The position numbers and the translations under genes were made by a program. Below, piece by piece: positions 23,321-34,077 of a stretch of 56,360 nt of DNA. Position 1 is the stretch's first letter. Each line of letters opens with the position of its first letter. A model generated the notes under the pieces. That model made no database searches and had not been told where the DNA came from. It saw only the letters and a program-made list of their open reading frames with translations. This DNA comes from Solilutibacter pythonis (GTDB lineage: Bacteria > Pseudomonadota > Gammaproteobacteria > Xanthomonadales > Xanthomonadaceae), in the NCBI RefSeq assembly GCF_003697345.1, contig NZ_RFLY01000019.1, forward strand, positions 1-56,360, in the 5' to 3' direction.

Positions 23321-25984
23321 TCAGAAGCTTTGCTCGTAGCGGATGTATGGGGTGCGGCCCCAGATGTTGTAGATGGTGTTGTCGTAGTACGGGAAGCCGA
23401 ACAGGCTGTCATTGAACGGAGGCATCTTGTTGCCGATATTGCGAATACCCAAGGTGACCTTGCCCTTCCACGGTGTGGCGACCGAAACTTGGCCGTCAAA
23501 CGTGGTCCAAGACGGCAGGGTGGTGGCTGGTGTGCCATCGCTGCTGCCGGAGATGTAGTTGGTGATCAGGGCGGTACTAATCACGCTCTTATCCCAGCCG
23601 AGATACAGTTGGCCACGGTCCTTCGGAATACCGGCAGTGCCGGCCTGCTTCTGGGCCACGGTGTCGCCGATCGGGGTGAAGTTGCGCTCGATCACATGCG
23701 ACCATGCTAGCTTGCTGCTGAAACGGCCCATAGTGTCGGTTTCAATACGGTAGCTTGCTTCGAAATCAAGGCCACGAGTGGTGCGCGATGCGCCATTGTC
23801 AATTGGCAACAGGATAAGGTTGGGAGCGCCTGGCAGGGTGACACCGGCGGCCGGAGTGAACGGATCAGAACGCGTCACGCCGTAGCCAGGACGTCCTTCA
23901 TCGCCGTACTTGAACGCCAGTGCGCGCGGTACGGTGGTGATGATGTTATCAATCTTGATGTCGTAATAATCAAGTGCGAACGACAGGGTATTGGTCGGGC
24001 TCCACACCACGCCCAACCCCCAGTTCTTGGATTCTTCCGGCTTCAGGTTGGGGTTGGACGAAATCAGCCATGTGTACTGATCACTGCTGTTGCAGGGATT
24101 GACCGGGTACGGCTGGTATGCTGTATTTCCCGACGCTTGGCGGTAGGCAGTCAGGGCATCGCATGCCAGCTTGTCGCCACCCGGAAGACCGGCGGAGGCC
24201 AGAGGCGGGCTGTTGAGGTTGGTGCTAGAGGCCGACCGATGCAGATCCATCAGGGTTGGTGCGCGGAAGCCCTTGCCCCACGAGCCACGAACCAGCAATG
24301 AATCCAGCGGACGGAATTCGAACGAAGCGCGCGGCGAGAACTTGCCACCCACGTCGCTGTAATCATCGTAGCGGCCAGCCACGGTGAGGTTCAGCGAATC
24401 GAGAACCGGGAACAATGCTTCCATGTAGACGGCACTGTACTTGCGGCTGCCGTTGCCGCCTGCGCCTGCCGAGCCGAACACTTTGCGGGCAGCACTCTGA
24501 GCATCGTAGGTTTGACTCAGAGAGTCTTGGCGGTGCTCGAAGCCGGTAACGAAGCTGGCGGCGCGATCACCGATATTAAACAGATCGAACGAAATATTAC
24601 CGTCGATGGTTTTGCTGACCAGCTCGGACTCTACGAATACCGTGTGGGCAATCGATGGGGCGGCGGCGGCCACGCTTGGATGGGTCGGGTCGAACGGGTT
24701 GTAGGTACCGGAATCGATGGCTTGTTGCAATGCACTGCCGATACCGTAGTTGTAGTTCAGACTGGTCTGGGCGACGCGGCCATGACCAACGCCGATTTGC
24801 CAATCTGCGCCACCGAACCAGCCGTTGCTGCCGCGCAGGCCGAAGCTGTAATCGCGCATGGTGTCCCTGCGGATCGTGTCACGGGTGCCTAGCGGGGTGA
24901 AGCGGTAGTACAGAGTGCCATCCACGCCATAGGGGTTGAATGGGTTGTTGGCCGAGATGGTTGGCAGCATGCCGGGACCACGACCGCCATTGTCCACCGG
25001 TGCCGAGGCATACACGCCCATGCTGGAGGTGCGCGAGGAAATGGCGCGGAAGAAGAACGAGGTGTTGTCAGTGATGTTGTAGGTGGCATTAACCAGTAAC
25101 GAGTCACGGGTCAGCGATGACTCGTTGGCAGAGGTGGCACCATGATCGAAACCACAGGTGGGATTGGGGCCGGTACCGGTCACGATGCTATTTTCAAAGC
25201 TGCCACAATTCGGTGCACCGACTAAACCAGTCTTGGAGCTGAGGAAATTGGCGGCGGAGTTGTAGGCGCTGGTGCCCCATGGCATACCGGCACCGGTCAC
25301 GATGTCCTTGATGTCGCGGTTGTACATCATTTCGCGCTGTTGATGGTCAAGCACGAAGGTCACGTTGCCGCGGTCTGAACTGATACCACCGGAAATGCTG
25401 GCGGTGTTGCCGTTCGGTCCTACTTTCGGCATTTCATAGCCTGCGCTGAAATTCAGACCTTCAAAGTCCTTGCGCAGGATGACATTGATTACGCCGCCGA
25501 TGGCATCGGAGCCATACACCGCACCCGCGCCTTCACGCAGGATTTCGATGCGTTCGACGGCAGCAGTTGGGATCAGGTTGATATTGGCGGCACCGCCGGC
25601 AAGCGCAGCCGAAGTGGTCATGCGACGACCATCCAGCAGCACCAGGGTGTATTGGGAACCCAGGCCGCGCAGGCTGATAGTAGCTTGCGAACCGGTAGCC
25701 GAGCCGGACGATTCGCGGGTCGAGCCGAAGGAGTTATACACGTTGTTGCGCAGGTAATCGGCAACCGAGATTTCACCGGCGGCGTCCAGTTCCATGCGGC
25801 TGATAACGGTGACCGGGTTCGGGCCTTCAACTTCAGCGCGCTTGATGCGTGAACCGGTCACTTCAACACGGTCAAGGGTCTTCGAGCCTTCCGAGTCCTG
25901 GGCTGAGGCGATATTGGGAATGGCGACGCCGACGGCAAGCGCGACGATGATCGCATCGCGAAGTTTGTGGGTTTTGAAGCTCAT
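23321..25984 (-). CDS. TonB-dependent outer-membrane receptor
   Basis: This 887-residue protein starts at ATG 25984 (MSFKTHKLRDAIIVALAVG) with a signal peptide ending around ASAQD. An upstream in-frame start at 26017 was rejected because it dilutes the signal. A TonB-box/plug start, KTLDRVEVTGSRIKR, is followed by a plug domain with LRGLGSQYTLVLLDGRRM, AVERIEILREGAGAVYGSDA and GVINVIL. The 22-strand barrel ends in YIRYEQSF with terminal Phe. It is an Oar/CirA-like receptor of the kind abundant in Xanthomonadales. The ligand is unknown; neighbouring glycosyltransferase and oxygenase genes suggest a peptide or glycan-type substrate or a modified surface partner. Confidence 0.93.
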   Translation of the reverse strand: MSFKTHKLRDAIIVALAVGVAIPNIASAQDSEGSKTLDRVEVTGSRIKRAEVEGPNPVTVISRMELDAAGEISVADYLRNNVYNSFGSTRESSGSATGSQATISLRGLGSQYTLVLLDGRRMTTSAALAGGAANINLIPTAAVERIEILREGAGAVYGSDAIGGVINVILRKDFEGLNFSAGYEMPKVGPNGNTASISGGISSDRGNVTFVLDHQQREMMYNRDIKDIVTGAGMPWGTSAYNSAANFLSSKTGLVGAPNCGSFENSIVTGTGPNPTCGFDHGATSANESSLTRDSLLVNATYNITDNTSFFFRAISSRTSSMGVYASAPVDNGGRGPGMLPTISANNPFNPYGVDGTLYYRFTPLGTRDTIRRDTMRDYSFGLRGSNGWFGGADWQIGVGHGRVAQTSLNYNYGIGSALQQAIDSGTYNPFDPTHPSVAAAAPSIAHTVFVESELVSKTIDGNISFDLFNIGDRAASFVTGFEHRQDSLSQTYDAQSAARKVFGSAGAGGNGSRKYSAVYMEALFPVLDSLNLTVAGRYDDYSDVGGKFSPRASFEFRPLDSLLVRGSWGKGFRAPTLMDLHRSASSTNLNSPPLASAGLPGGDKLACDALTAYRQASGNTAYQPYPVNPCNSSDQYTWLISSNPNLKPEESKNWGLGVVWSPTNTLSFALDYYDIKIDNIITTVPRALAFKYGDEGRPGYGVTRSDPFTPAAGVTLPGAPNLILLPIDNGASRTTRGLDFEASYRIETDTMGRFSSKLAWSHVIERNFTPIGDTVAQKQAGTAGIPKDRGQLYLGWDKSVISTALITNYISGSSDGTPATTLPSWTTFDGQVSVATPWKGKVTLGIRNIGNKMPPFNDSLFGFPYYDNTIYNIWGRTPYIRYEQSF

Positions 25985-26323
25985 GATCTCTTTGGTCTCC
26001 AAGGGCTGGGACTGCAATAGGCAGGTCTTTCGTAAAGGCCATGCAAGGACCCGGTTGGGGGCCAGTGAGCATGGTCTGCCGGATACTAGCCACTACCAAA
26101 GAGAAATTAAAGTGTCGTTAATTTGGACTGCTTGTGACTAAAATATGAATAGGCCGGAATTTTTTTTAACTTATTGATTTTAAAGAAAAAACCGTCTATA
26201 TGAACGAATTATTAACGAGTTGCCTCAAGGGGAAGGCGAAGGTACTTTGGCGAGATTACGAGGGGAGGGGGAGCTGGACAGAGCCGTTGGGAGGTGCAGT
26301 GCGACAGAAATGGAAAGCAGGGT
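25985..26323. other. AT-rich promoter region of the TonB receptor operon
   Basis: This 339-bp gap contains the receptor leader with an AAAGAGATC site close to the ATG and a clearly AT-rich stretch at 26100-26215 (long A and T runs). I see no gene in it. The AT-rich block probably contains the promoter for the leftward operon and the terminator for the outer-membrane protein gene that faces it from 27151. Confidence 0.5.
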
Positions 26324-27151
26324 TCAAAGATCCTGCTGATACCGTACATACGGTACCGTGCCTTCGTCTTCGTTCTTGCTGTTTTGAGGCGCAAAGGGGT
26401 TGCGACCGCGGGTGACGACGTTCTCGGCGCCGACGCTGAGTTGCCCGCTCCAGGGGGTACGCCAGGTGAGGCCGACACCGAAGCCTGTCCACTTGCCGGG
26501 TTGGCCGGGCACTTCGATCACGCGCCCGAAGATGTTGGCGCGGAAGTTGCCAATGCCGCCGCCGACCGATAGGCCCAAGCTGTTCCACTGGGTGAGTGTG
26601 TGCGGCAGTTCGGCTGCCGACATCAAGCGGGCGCGGGCGGTGGTGCCGGCGATCGATACCATGCCACTGCGGCCGATGTTGTATTCGGCGAAGAGGGCGA
26701 TGTCGCTTTGGTCGATCCGACCGCGCTGGCCGGCGGTCAGCCAGTTCAGAAGGTTGCCGCCGCCCTTGCCGAGGGCGATACCGATGCGGCTGCTGCGGTT
26801 GCCGTAGGTCGCGCTGGCGGTGGTCGGGCCGATGGTGCCGAGCGCGCAACTGGCGGATAGCCGGTCCATGCGGTTGGGGATGCCGCCGTTGCCATCGCAA
26901 AGCAGAGCCAGCGACTGGCCGGAGGACAGGCCGAAGGCGGATTCGAGGGTGTTGCTGCCGAAACGCCAGCGGGCGGCGTTGGTGGGCTGGCCGGTCGGTT
27001 CGAGGGCGATCGCGCCTTCCACCTTGCCGCTCTTGCTGTTGACGATGGGCAGTACGGTCACATCGTGACGTTTCACCTGCGCGGCCGCAGACCCGCCCGC
27101 GAGGGCAGCCGATATCGCCAGCATTAGGATGGGAAGGTGACGGTGTTTCAT
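26324..27151 (-). CDS. Secreted hypothetical protein, probable outer-membrane beta-barrel
   Basis: This 275-residue protein has a typical signal peptide (MKHRHLPILMLAISAALAGG, cleavage near AAAQ). The mature part alternates short polar and hydrophobic strands rich in Gly, Asn and Ser, for example LGLSVGGGIGNFRANIFG and VGLTWRTPWSGQLSVG. It ends VRYQQDL, consistent with a small barrel. Two Cys (CDGNGG and SCALG) could form a disulfide. I do not recognise a named family. It stands alone, with a promoter-like AT-rich gap (27152-27284) upstream. Confidence 0.7.
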   Translation of the reverse strand: MKHRHLPILMLAISAALAGGSAAAQVKRHDVTVLPIVNSKSGKVEGAIALEPTGQPTNAARWRFGSNTLESAFGLSSGQSLALLCDGNGGIPNRMDRLSASCALGTIGPTTASATYGNRSSRIGIALGKGGGNLLNWLTAGQRGRIDQSDIALFAEYNIGRSGMVSIAGTTARARLMSAAELPHTLTQWNSLGLSVGGGIGNFRANIFGRVIEVPGQPGKWTGFGVGLTWRTPWSGQLSVGAENVVTRGRNPFAPQNSKNEDEGTVPYVRYQQDL

Positions 27152-27284
27152 GCGTGATCGATTGACTTTGCCCCAACCGGAAAGTTCCCCATTCCGGTAA
27201 CGGTTTCAACATACCTGATTTATGTTTATTTAACAATCATTCTGTCGGGTCGGATGTGAACGTGATGAGGCCGGAGTGTGGACT

Positions 27285-28220
27285 TCATTGCAGCCGCGCC
27301 GGTGGCTCGCTGTTGGCCGATGGGGCGGCGAACAGGGCCTCGATCTCGTCGGCATTGAAGAAGTGACGTTGGCCGCAGAATTCGCAGCGGACTTCGGCGC
27401 GGCCCGCGTGGCCGGCTTCAACCGCGCTGCGGGCTTCGTCGATGCCCAGGGTGCGCAGCACGTCCTCGACCCGCGCCCGCGAGCAGGAGCAGCCGAAGGC
27501 CAGAGACCGCTCGCTCAGCCATTGGCATACTTCCTGGTGGAACAGCCGGTGCAGCAGGGTATGGGCATCGAGGGTCTGCAACTCGTCGCCGCCCAGTGTG
27601 GCGAACAACTGTTCGATGCGGTTCCAGCCATCCGCGTCGGCTTCGTCGCCCGGCAGTTTTTGCAGTAGCAGGCCACTGGCGTGCCGGTCGTCGGCGGCGA
27701 GCAGGAGCCGGGTGGGCAGTTGTTCGGACTGGCGGAAGTAATGCTCCAATGCGCCGGCGAGGTCGGGGCTGTCGAGTGGTACCAGGCCTTGATAGCGCAT
27801 CGGGTTGCCGTCGAGGGTCGGGTTCTCGATGGTGATGGCCATCAGGGCGCCATCGCCGCTGCGGCGCAGGTCGCGGGCCACCTCGGCGGTTTGTTCGGGC
27901 GTGGCGTCCTCGGCCGGCCGGGCCAGCCCGCGCACGGTGCCGGCGGCGGTGCATTCGGCGAACAGGCCGCGCAAAGCGCCAGGCGCGCGCAGTTGCAGGG
28001 AGAGCCGGCCATCGACCTTGGCGTGGGCGCTCAGCAGGGCGGTGGCGGCGATGGCGTGTCCGAGCAGGTCGCGCAGGGGGCCGGGATCGTCGCTGCGGGC
28101 GATGGCCTCGCGCCAGGCGGGGCCGAGGCGGATGTGGGCGCCACGCACGCCGGCCTCGGGCAGCAGGAAGCGGGTGAGGCGGTCGTCATGGCCGGCGGAA
28201 GTGTCGGGGGGCAGGGGCAT
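27285..28220 (-). CDS. hslO: Redox-regulated chaperone Hsp33
   Basis: This 311-residue protein matches the normal Hsp33 length. The N-terminal chaperone domain has GHAIAATALLSAHAKVDGRL. The C-terminal zinc switch shows CSCS near residue 245 and CEFC near 280, the four cysteines that bind zinc when reduced and form disulfides under oxidative stress. It acts in the cytoplasm as a holdase. It is divergent from mtgA, with a 74-bp gap. Confidence 0.95.
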   Translation of the reverse strand: MPLPPDTSAGHDDRLTRFLLPEAGVRGAHIRLGPAWREAIARSDDPGPLRDLLGHAIAATALLSAHAKVDGRLSLQLRAPGALRGLFAECTAAGTVRGLARPAEDATPEQTAEVARDLRRSGDGALMAITIENPTLDGNPMRYQGLVPLDSPDLAGALEHYFRQSEQLPTRLLLAADDRHASGLLLQKLPGDEADADGWNRIEQLFATLGGDELQTLDAHTLLHRLFHQEVCQWLSERSLAFGCSCSRARVEDVLRTLGIDEARSAVEAGHAGRAEVRCEFCGQRHFFNADEIEALFAAPSANSEPPARLQ

Positions 28221-28294
28221 CGGGTTCTCGCGGCGGCGGCGCGGGCGTTTCTTGCCGATAATGCGCCATCAATGCAGCGAAAAGTGGGGGCGAA

Positions 28295-29032
28295 GTGAGC
28301 CAAGCGCAAGATGCACGACCTGTCCGCCGTCGCCGCTGGTTGTGGTGGGCGACGTGGCTGGCGGCTTTCGCCCTGACGTTTCCGGTCTTGCAGGTGGCGA
28401 CGCTTCGTGTCATCGATCCGCCTTTCTCCAGTTTCATGGCGATTCGGCTGGCGCAGGCCTGGGGCGGTGGCGATTTTGGCTTCCGCCTCGCTTACCAGTG
28501 GCGCGATCTTGGCCGGATGTCGCCTTCGGTGCCGGTGGCGCTGGTGGCGTCGGAGGACCAGACGTTCGCCGAACACAGTGGCTTCGATCTCAAGGCGATC
28601 GAACGGGCGCGCGCCGCCAACGAGCGCGGCAAGCGCATCCGCGGCGGCAGCACCATCAGCCAGCAGACCGCGAAGAACCTGTTCCTGTGGAGCGGTTCCG
28701 GCTGGAGCCGCTGGCTGCGCAAGGGGCTGGAGACGTATTACACCTTCTGGATGGAGCGCCTGTGGCCGAAGCGGCGCATCCTTGAGGTGTACGCCAATGT
28801 CGCCGAGTTCGGGGATGGCGTATATGGCGTGCAGGCCGCCGCGCGCACCTGGTTCGGCCGCGATGCCTCGCGCCTGAGGCCGGCAGAGGCCGCGCGTCTG
28901 GCGGCGGTGCTGCCCAACCCGAAGCGTTACAGCGTGGCGAAGCCCGGCCCTTACGTACAGCGGCGCGCGCGTGCGATCCAGCGGCAGATGGGCTACATCG
29001 GCGGCCCGTCCTATCTGGGGGAATTGGAATGA
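28295..29032 (+). CDS. mtgA: Monofunctional peptidoglycan transglycosylase
   Basis: This 245-residue protein begins with GTG at 28295 and has one N-terminal membrane helix (LWWATWLAAFALTFPVLQV). The GT51 glycan-chain polymerase domain follows: ALVASEDQTFAEHSGFD (catalytic Glu), RGGSTISQQTAKNLFL, and LEVYANVAEFGDGVYGV. It polymerises lipid II on the periplasmic face without a transpeptidase domain. Its stop overlaps the next ATG (ATGA, 29029-29032), so it is probably an operon with the glycosyltransferase. Confidence 0.95.
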   Translation: MSQAQDARPVRRRRWLWWATWLAAFALTFPVLQVATLRVIDPPFSSFMAIRLAQAWGGGDFGFRLAYQWRDLGRMSPSVPVALVASEDQTFAEHSGFDLKAIERARAANERGKRIRGGSTISQQTAKNLFLWSGSGWSRWLRKGLETYYTFWMERLWPKRRILEVYANVAEFGDGVYGVQAAARTWFGRDASRLRPAEAARLAAVLPNPKRYSVAKPGPYVQRRARAIQRQMGYIGGPSYLGELE

Positions 29033-30030
29033 GCATGCGCCTGACCGTGGTGGTGGCCGCATTCAACGAGGCCGAGGCGTTGCCGTTGCTGCATGCGCGT
29101 CTGATGCCGGTGTTGGATGGGCTTGATGGCATCGAGGCGCGCGTGTTGTATGTCGACGACGGCAGCGGTGATGGCACCTGGGCGACGATGCGGCGGCTGG
29201 CCGCGGGAGACCGGCGGGTGGCGTTGCTGCGGCTGTCGCGCAACTTCGGCAAGGAGGCGGCGCTGACCGCTGGTCTCGACCAGGTGCGCGAGGGGGCGGC
29301 GATGATCCTCGACGCCGATGCCCAGGACCCGCCGGAATTGATCCCGCGTTTCGTCGAGAAATGGCGCGAAGGCTGCGACAACGTGTATGGTCGCCGCATC
29401 GAGCGCGCCGGCGAAAGTTTCGCCAAGCGCGCCACCGCTTCCATGTTCTACCGTGTCATCGGTCGTCTCTCGCGCACGCCGATTCCCGAGGACACCGGTG
29501 ACTTCCGCCTGCTTTCGCCACGCGCGTTGGCCGCCCTGCGCGAGCTGCGCGAACGCCATCGTTTCATGAAGGGGCTGTTCGGCTGGGTGGGTTTCAATGG
29601 TGCCGAGATCGCCTACGAGCGCGAGGCTCGGGTGGCCGGGAAGAGCAAGTTCAATTTCTGGAAGCTGTGGAACTTCGCGCTGGAGGGCATCACCAGTTTT
29701 TCCACCGTGCCGCTGCGGGTGGCGACTTATCTCGGCATCGCCACGGCGTTCGTCGCGTTTGGCTATGGCGTGTTCGTGGTGGGCAAGGCATTGGCGTATG
29801 GCGATCGCGTGGCCGGCTGGCCGACGATGATGGCGGTGATTTTGTTCCTTGGCGGCGTGCAGCTGATCGCGTTGGGGATGATCGGCGAATATCTGGGCCG
29901 GCTCTACACCGAGGTCAAGCGGCGGCCGTTGTACTTGGTGGCCGATTGGCGGCCCGGGGCGGACGCGGGGTATGCTGGCGGCGGTTCCGAAGCGAGGAGC
30001 GGCCATGCGCCAGATGCGTCATCTGCTTGA
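29029..30030 (+). CDS. GT2 polyprenyl-phosphate glycosyltransferase (GtrB/ArnC-like)
   Basis: This 333-residue protein has the DPM1/GtrB arrangement. The GT-A fold has TVVVAAFNEAEALP, YVDDGSGDGTW, LSRNFGKEAALTAGLD, ILDADAQDPPEL, and DTGDFRLLS with KGLFGWVGF. Two C-terminal membrane helices lie at about 235-300. It would place a sugar on undecaprenyl phosphate for later transfer to a cell-surface polymer. It is translationally coupled to mtgA, which fits envelope work. It overlaps the CBS gene by 26 bp. Confidence 0.88.
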   Translation: MSMRLTVVVAAFNEAEALPLLHARLMPVLDGLDGIEARVLYVDDGSGDGTWATMRRLAAGDRRVALLRLSRNFGKEAALTAGLDQVREGAAMILDADAQDPPELIPRFVEKWREGCDNVYGRRIERAGESFAKRATASMFYRVIGRLSRTPIPEDTGDFRLLSPRALAALRELRERHRFMKGLFGWVGFNGAEIAYEREARVAGKSKFNFWKLWNFALEGITSFSTVPLRVATYLGIATAFVAFGYGVFVVGKALAYGDRVAGWPTMMAVILFLGGVQLIALGMIGEYLGRLYTEVKRRPLYLVADWRPGADAGYAGGGSEARSGHAPDASSA

Positions 30031-30436
30031 AGCCAAGAACAAACCCGGGGTGGTCTGGATCGCGCCCGGGGCCCCGGTGATCGACGCGCTGCGGCTGATG
30101 GCCGAGGAGGGCATCGGCGCGGTGCTGGTGATGGACGAGGGCAGGCTGGTCGGCATCCTTTCCGAGCGCGATTACGCCCGCAAGGTGGTGTTGCTGGGGC
30201 GTACCTCGGCCACCACGCCGGTAAGCGAGATCATGAGCCATCAGGTAGTCTGCGGGCGGCTGGGCGACAGCATCGACCAGTCGATGCAGGTGATGACCGA
30301 GAAGCGCATCCGCCATCTCCCGATCGTGGAGCACAAGGAGGTCGTCGGTATCGTGTCGATCGGCGACCTGGTCAAGGCGGTGATCGCGGCGCAGCGCGCC
30401 GAGCTGCGCCATTTGCAGGACTACATCGCGGGTTGA
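30005..30436 (+). CDS. CBS-domain pair protein
   Basis: This 143-residue protein starts at ATG 30005 (MRQMRHLLEAK) after GAGGAG. It is made of two CBS repeats: ALRLMAEEGIGAVLVM with RLVGILSERDYARKV, and QVMTEKRIRHLPIVEHKEVVGIVSIGDLVK. Such stand-alone pairs bind adenine nucleotides and act as sensors; the partner is unknown. The start lies inside the 3' end of the GT2 gene, so it was probably transcribed together with it. Confidence 0.88.
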   Translation: MRQMRHLLEAKNKPGVVWIAPGAPVIDALRLMAEEGIGAVLVMDEGRLVGILSERDYARKVVLLGRTSATTPVSEIMSHQVVCGRLGDSIDQSMQVMTEKRIRHLPIVEHKEVVGIVSIGDLVKAVIAAQRAELRHLQDYIAG

Positions 30437-30453
30437 GTTGCCGGGCGGTTGGT

Positions 30454-31107
30454 TCAGTCCGGCACTACCAGCGCCCACACCGCCACGAAGTGGCAGACCG
30501 TGCCAGCGATGCAGGCCAGGTGCCAGAGCGCGTGCGAATACTTCACGCGCTTGTTGAGATAAAACCCGGTACCCAGCGTGTAGCCGATGCCGCCGGCCAG
30601 CAGCCAGCCGAATTGCCAGCCGGTCAGCGCGTGGTAAACCGGTTTGGCGTAGAGCATGACCAGCCAGCCCATCGCGATATACACCAGCGTGGAAACGACG
30701 TTGAAGCGGCCGGTGAAGAACAGCTTGAACACGATGCCGACCGCCGCCAGCGACCAGATCGCGATGAACAATGTCCAGCCCGGGCCGCCGCGCAGCACGG
30801 TGAGGGTGAACGGCGTATAGGTGCCGGCGATTAGCAGGTAGATCGCGCAGTGATCGACGATCTTCAGCCGGGCGCGCTTGAGCGCTTCGACCGCGCTGTG
30901 GTAGGCGGTGCTGGCGAGGTAGAGCGCCAGCATCGAGGCGCTGAACACGATCGCCGAGGCCCATTGCCAGGCATTGCCGCCGCGTGCGACCGACGTTGTG
31001 ACCATGGTCAGCCCGGCGCCGAGCGCCAGTAGCGCACCGAGGCCGTGGGTCAGCACGTTGGCGCGTTCCTCTTCGGGTGAGTACGCGGAGGTATGGGGTG
31101 GGGTCAT
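30454..31107 (-). CDS. Hemolysin III family (PAQR-type) membrane protein
   Basis: This 217-residue protein starts at ATG 31107 (MTPPHTSAYSPEEERANVLTH) and has seven hydrophobic helices. Family motifs are the N-terminal NVLTHGLGALLAL, STAYHS with the helix after it, DHCAIYLLIAGTYTPFTL, and the C-terminal HALWHLACIAGTVCHFVAV. His and Asp residues in those motifs bind zinc in PAQR relatives. Function in bacteria is uncertain despite the name. It converges on the CBS gene. Confidence 0.9.
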   Translation of the reverse strand: MTPPHTSAYSPEEERANVLTHGLGALLALGAGLTMVTTSVARGGNAWQWASAIVFSASMLALYLASTAYHSAVEALKRARLKIVDHCAIYLLIAGTYTPFTLTVLRGGPGWTLFIAIWSLAAVGIVFKLFFTGRFNVVSTLVYIAMGWLVMLYAKPVYHALTGWQFGWLLAGGIGYTLGTGFYLNKRVKYSHALWHLACIAGTVCHFVAVWALVVPD

Positions 31108-31252
31108 GTGCCGAGCATACAGGGATGTTGCGTTGCGCAATCGGGCTTGGCATTCGTTGCTTCGCTACGTTCAGTCCTCGCGCATGTTCACGCCCCGGAG
31201 GAGCGGCGCGGCGCATCGATCGGGTCGTATGAATGCTGATGAGGCGGAAAAG

Positions 31253-31765
31253 TTAGACGATGCCGTTGGCCTTCTTCCACTTGCGCAGCCGCGCCCGCGC
31301 GTTGGCGTAGGGCGAGGACGTGTTGAGCTGGATCATCCGGCCCTGGGGATATTTTTCGTACCAGGGCGCGCCGTACAGCGATGCGTCGGTTTCGCTTTCC
31401 ACCAGCGCCAGGATGCGGGCATGCACGTCCGCGAATTGCCGCAACAGCGCCGGGTAGTCCTGGCCGGCGTGGTCGGCATAGAACTTCCGCGCCAGACGTC
31501 CGAGCTCGTTCCACCGGTAGCCGGTTTCCGGGAAATCGACCGGCAGCCCGCGGGCCTTGGCGTCGCACCACTTCAGCACGAGCAGGTTCCAGCCGATCAG
31601 ATAGGCCACCAGGTCGGCCACGCTCATCGATGTGCCCCGGGCATGGCCTTCCATCGTTGCCTGGCGGGCGTGTCCGGCCGGGATGCCGGCCAGTTCGCCG
31701 GCCAATTTCCGGTAGGTCGAGGTGATCGCGTCCAGCAATTCCCGTCGGTTTTGCGGCACTGCCAT
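31253..31765 (-). CDS. ClbS/DfsB family four-helix protein
   Basis: This 170-residue protein matches the ClbS/DfsB (DUF1706) family: RRELLDAITSTYRKLAGELA, VADLVAYLIGWN, YRWNELGRLARKFY, and APWYEKYPQGRMIQLNTSSPY near the end. ClbS hydrolyses colibactin and DfsB is linked to fructosamine use, but most family members have unknown targets. No neighbour suggests one here. It lies between hemolysin III and prfC on the same strand. Confidence 0.8.
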   Translation of the reverse strand: MAVPQNRRELLDAITSTYRKLAGELAGIPAGHARQATMEGHARGTSMSVADLVAYLIGWNLLVLKWCDAKARGLPVDFPETGYRWNELGRLARKFYADHAGQDYPALLRQFADVHARILALVESETDASLYGAPWYEKYPQGRMIQLNTSSPYANARARLRKWKKANGIV

Positions 31766-31838
31766 TTCGTGTCTCCGGTATGCGGGGGCATGGGCGCCCG
31801 CCTTCGGCGTGGCGCTTCGTCCGGTGGTCGGGCGGGCG

Positions 31839-33443
<1,605 letters not shown>

Positions 33444-33522
33444 GCTGAACGCGGCGTGCGGGCGCCTGCGGATAAGTCGGTGAGGGCGGCGATTATACGG
33501 CCAATGGCCTTACCCTTCCGCC

Positions 33523-34077
33523 ATGTCCAGTTATTGCGATATCGCCCCCGGCCACCCCTTGCACGGGCCGTACCACGATCAGGAGTACGGTGTGCCTGAA
33601 CGCGGGGAGGCGGTGTTGTTCGAGCGGCTGTTGCTGGAAATCAACCAGGCCGGATTGAGTTGGGAAACCATGCTGAGGAAGCGTGAAGGCTTCCGCCGCG
33701 CCTACGATGGTTTCGATGTCGACAAGGTGGCCGCTTATGGCGAGGTTGAACGCGCGCGCCTGCTGGGCGACGTGGGGATCGTCCGCAACCGTTTGAAGGT
33801 GGGGGCGGCCATCCACAATGCGAAGGTGATTCAGCGTTTGCGCGACGCGCATGGTGGATTCGCCGAATGGCTGGATGCGCATGTCGAGTTGCAGGGCCGG
33901 GCGCGCAACAAGGCCGAATGGGTCGCGTTGTTCAAGCGTGATTTCCGTTTCGTCGGCGGCGAGATCGTCGGTGAGTTCCTGATGAGTCTGGGCTATCTTC
34001 CCGGGGCGCATCGCGCCGATTGCCCGGCGGCACGGCGGATTGCCCGGCTCGATCCGGTGTGGATGCGTTATCGCTGA
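33523..34077 (+). CDS. tag: DNA-3-methyladenine glycosylase I
   Basis: This 184-residue enzyme removes 3-methyladenine from alkylated DNA. It begins MSSYCDIAPGHPLHGPYHDQ with the HhH-type fold. It shows YHDQEYGVP, LLLEINQAGLSWETMLRKRE, and the zinc-binding Cys/His pairs CDIAPGHP at the start and GAHRADC at the end, as in E. coli Tag. It is divergent from prfC and its stop overlaps the convergent DUF1272 gene by 10 bp. Confidence 0.94.
   Translation: MSSYCDIAPGHPLHGPYHDQEYGVPERGEAVLFERLLLEINQAGLSWETMLRKREGFRRAYDGFDVDKVAAYGEVERARLLGDVGIVRNRLKVGAAIHNAKVIQRLRDAHGGFAEWLDAHVELQGRARNKAEWVALFKRDFRFVGGEIVGEFLMSLGYLPGAHRADCPAARRIARLDPVWMRYR

Noticed and set aside
30433-30834. Plus-strand frame opposite the hemolysin III gene
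   Set aside because: The minus strand encodes a seven-helix family member; the plus frame has no motif or ribosome site.
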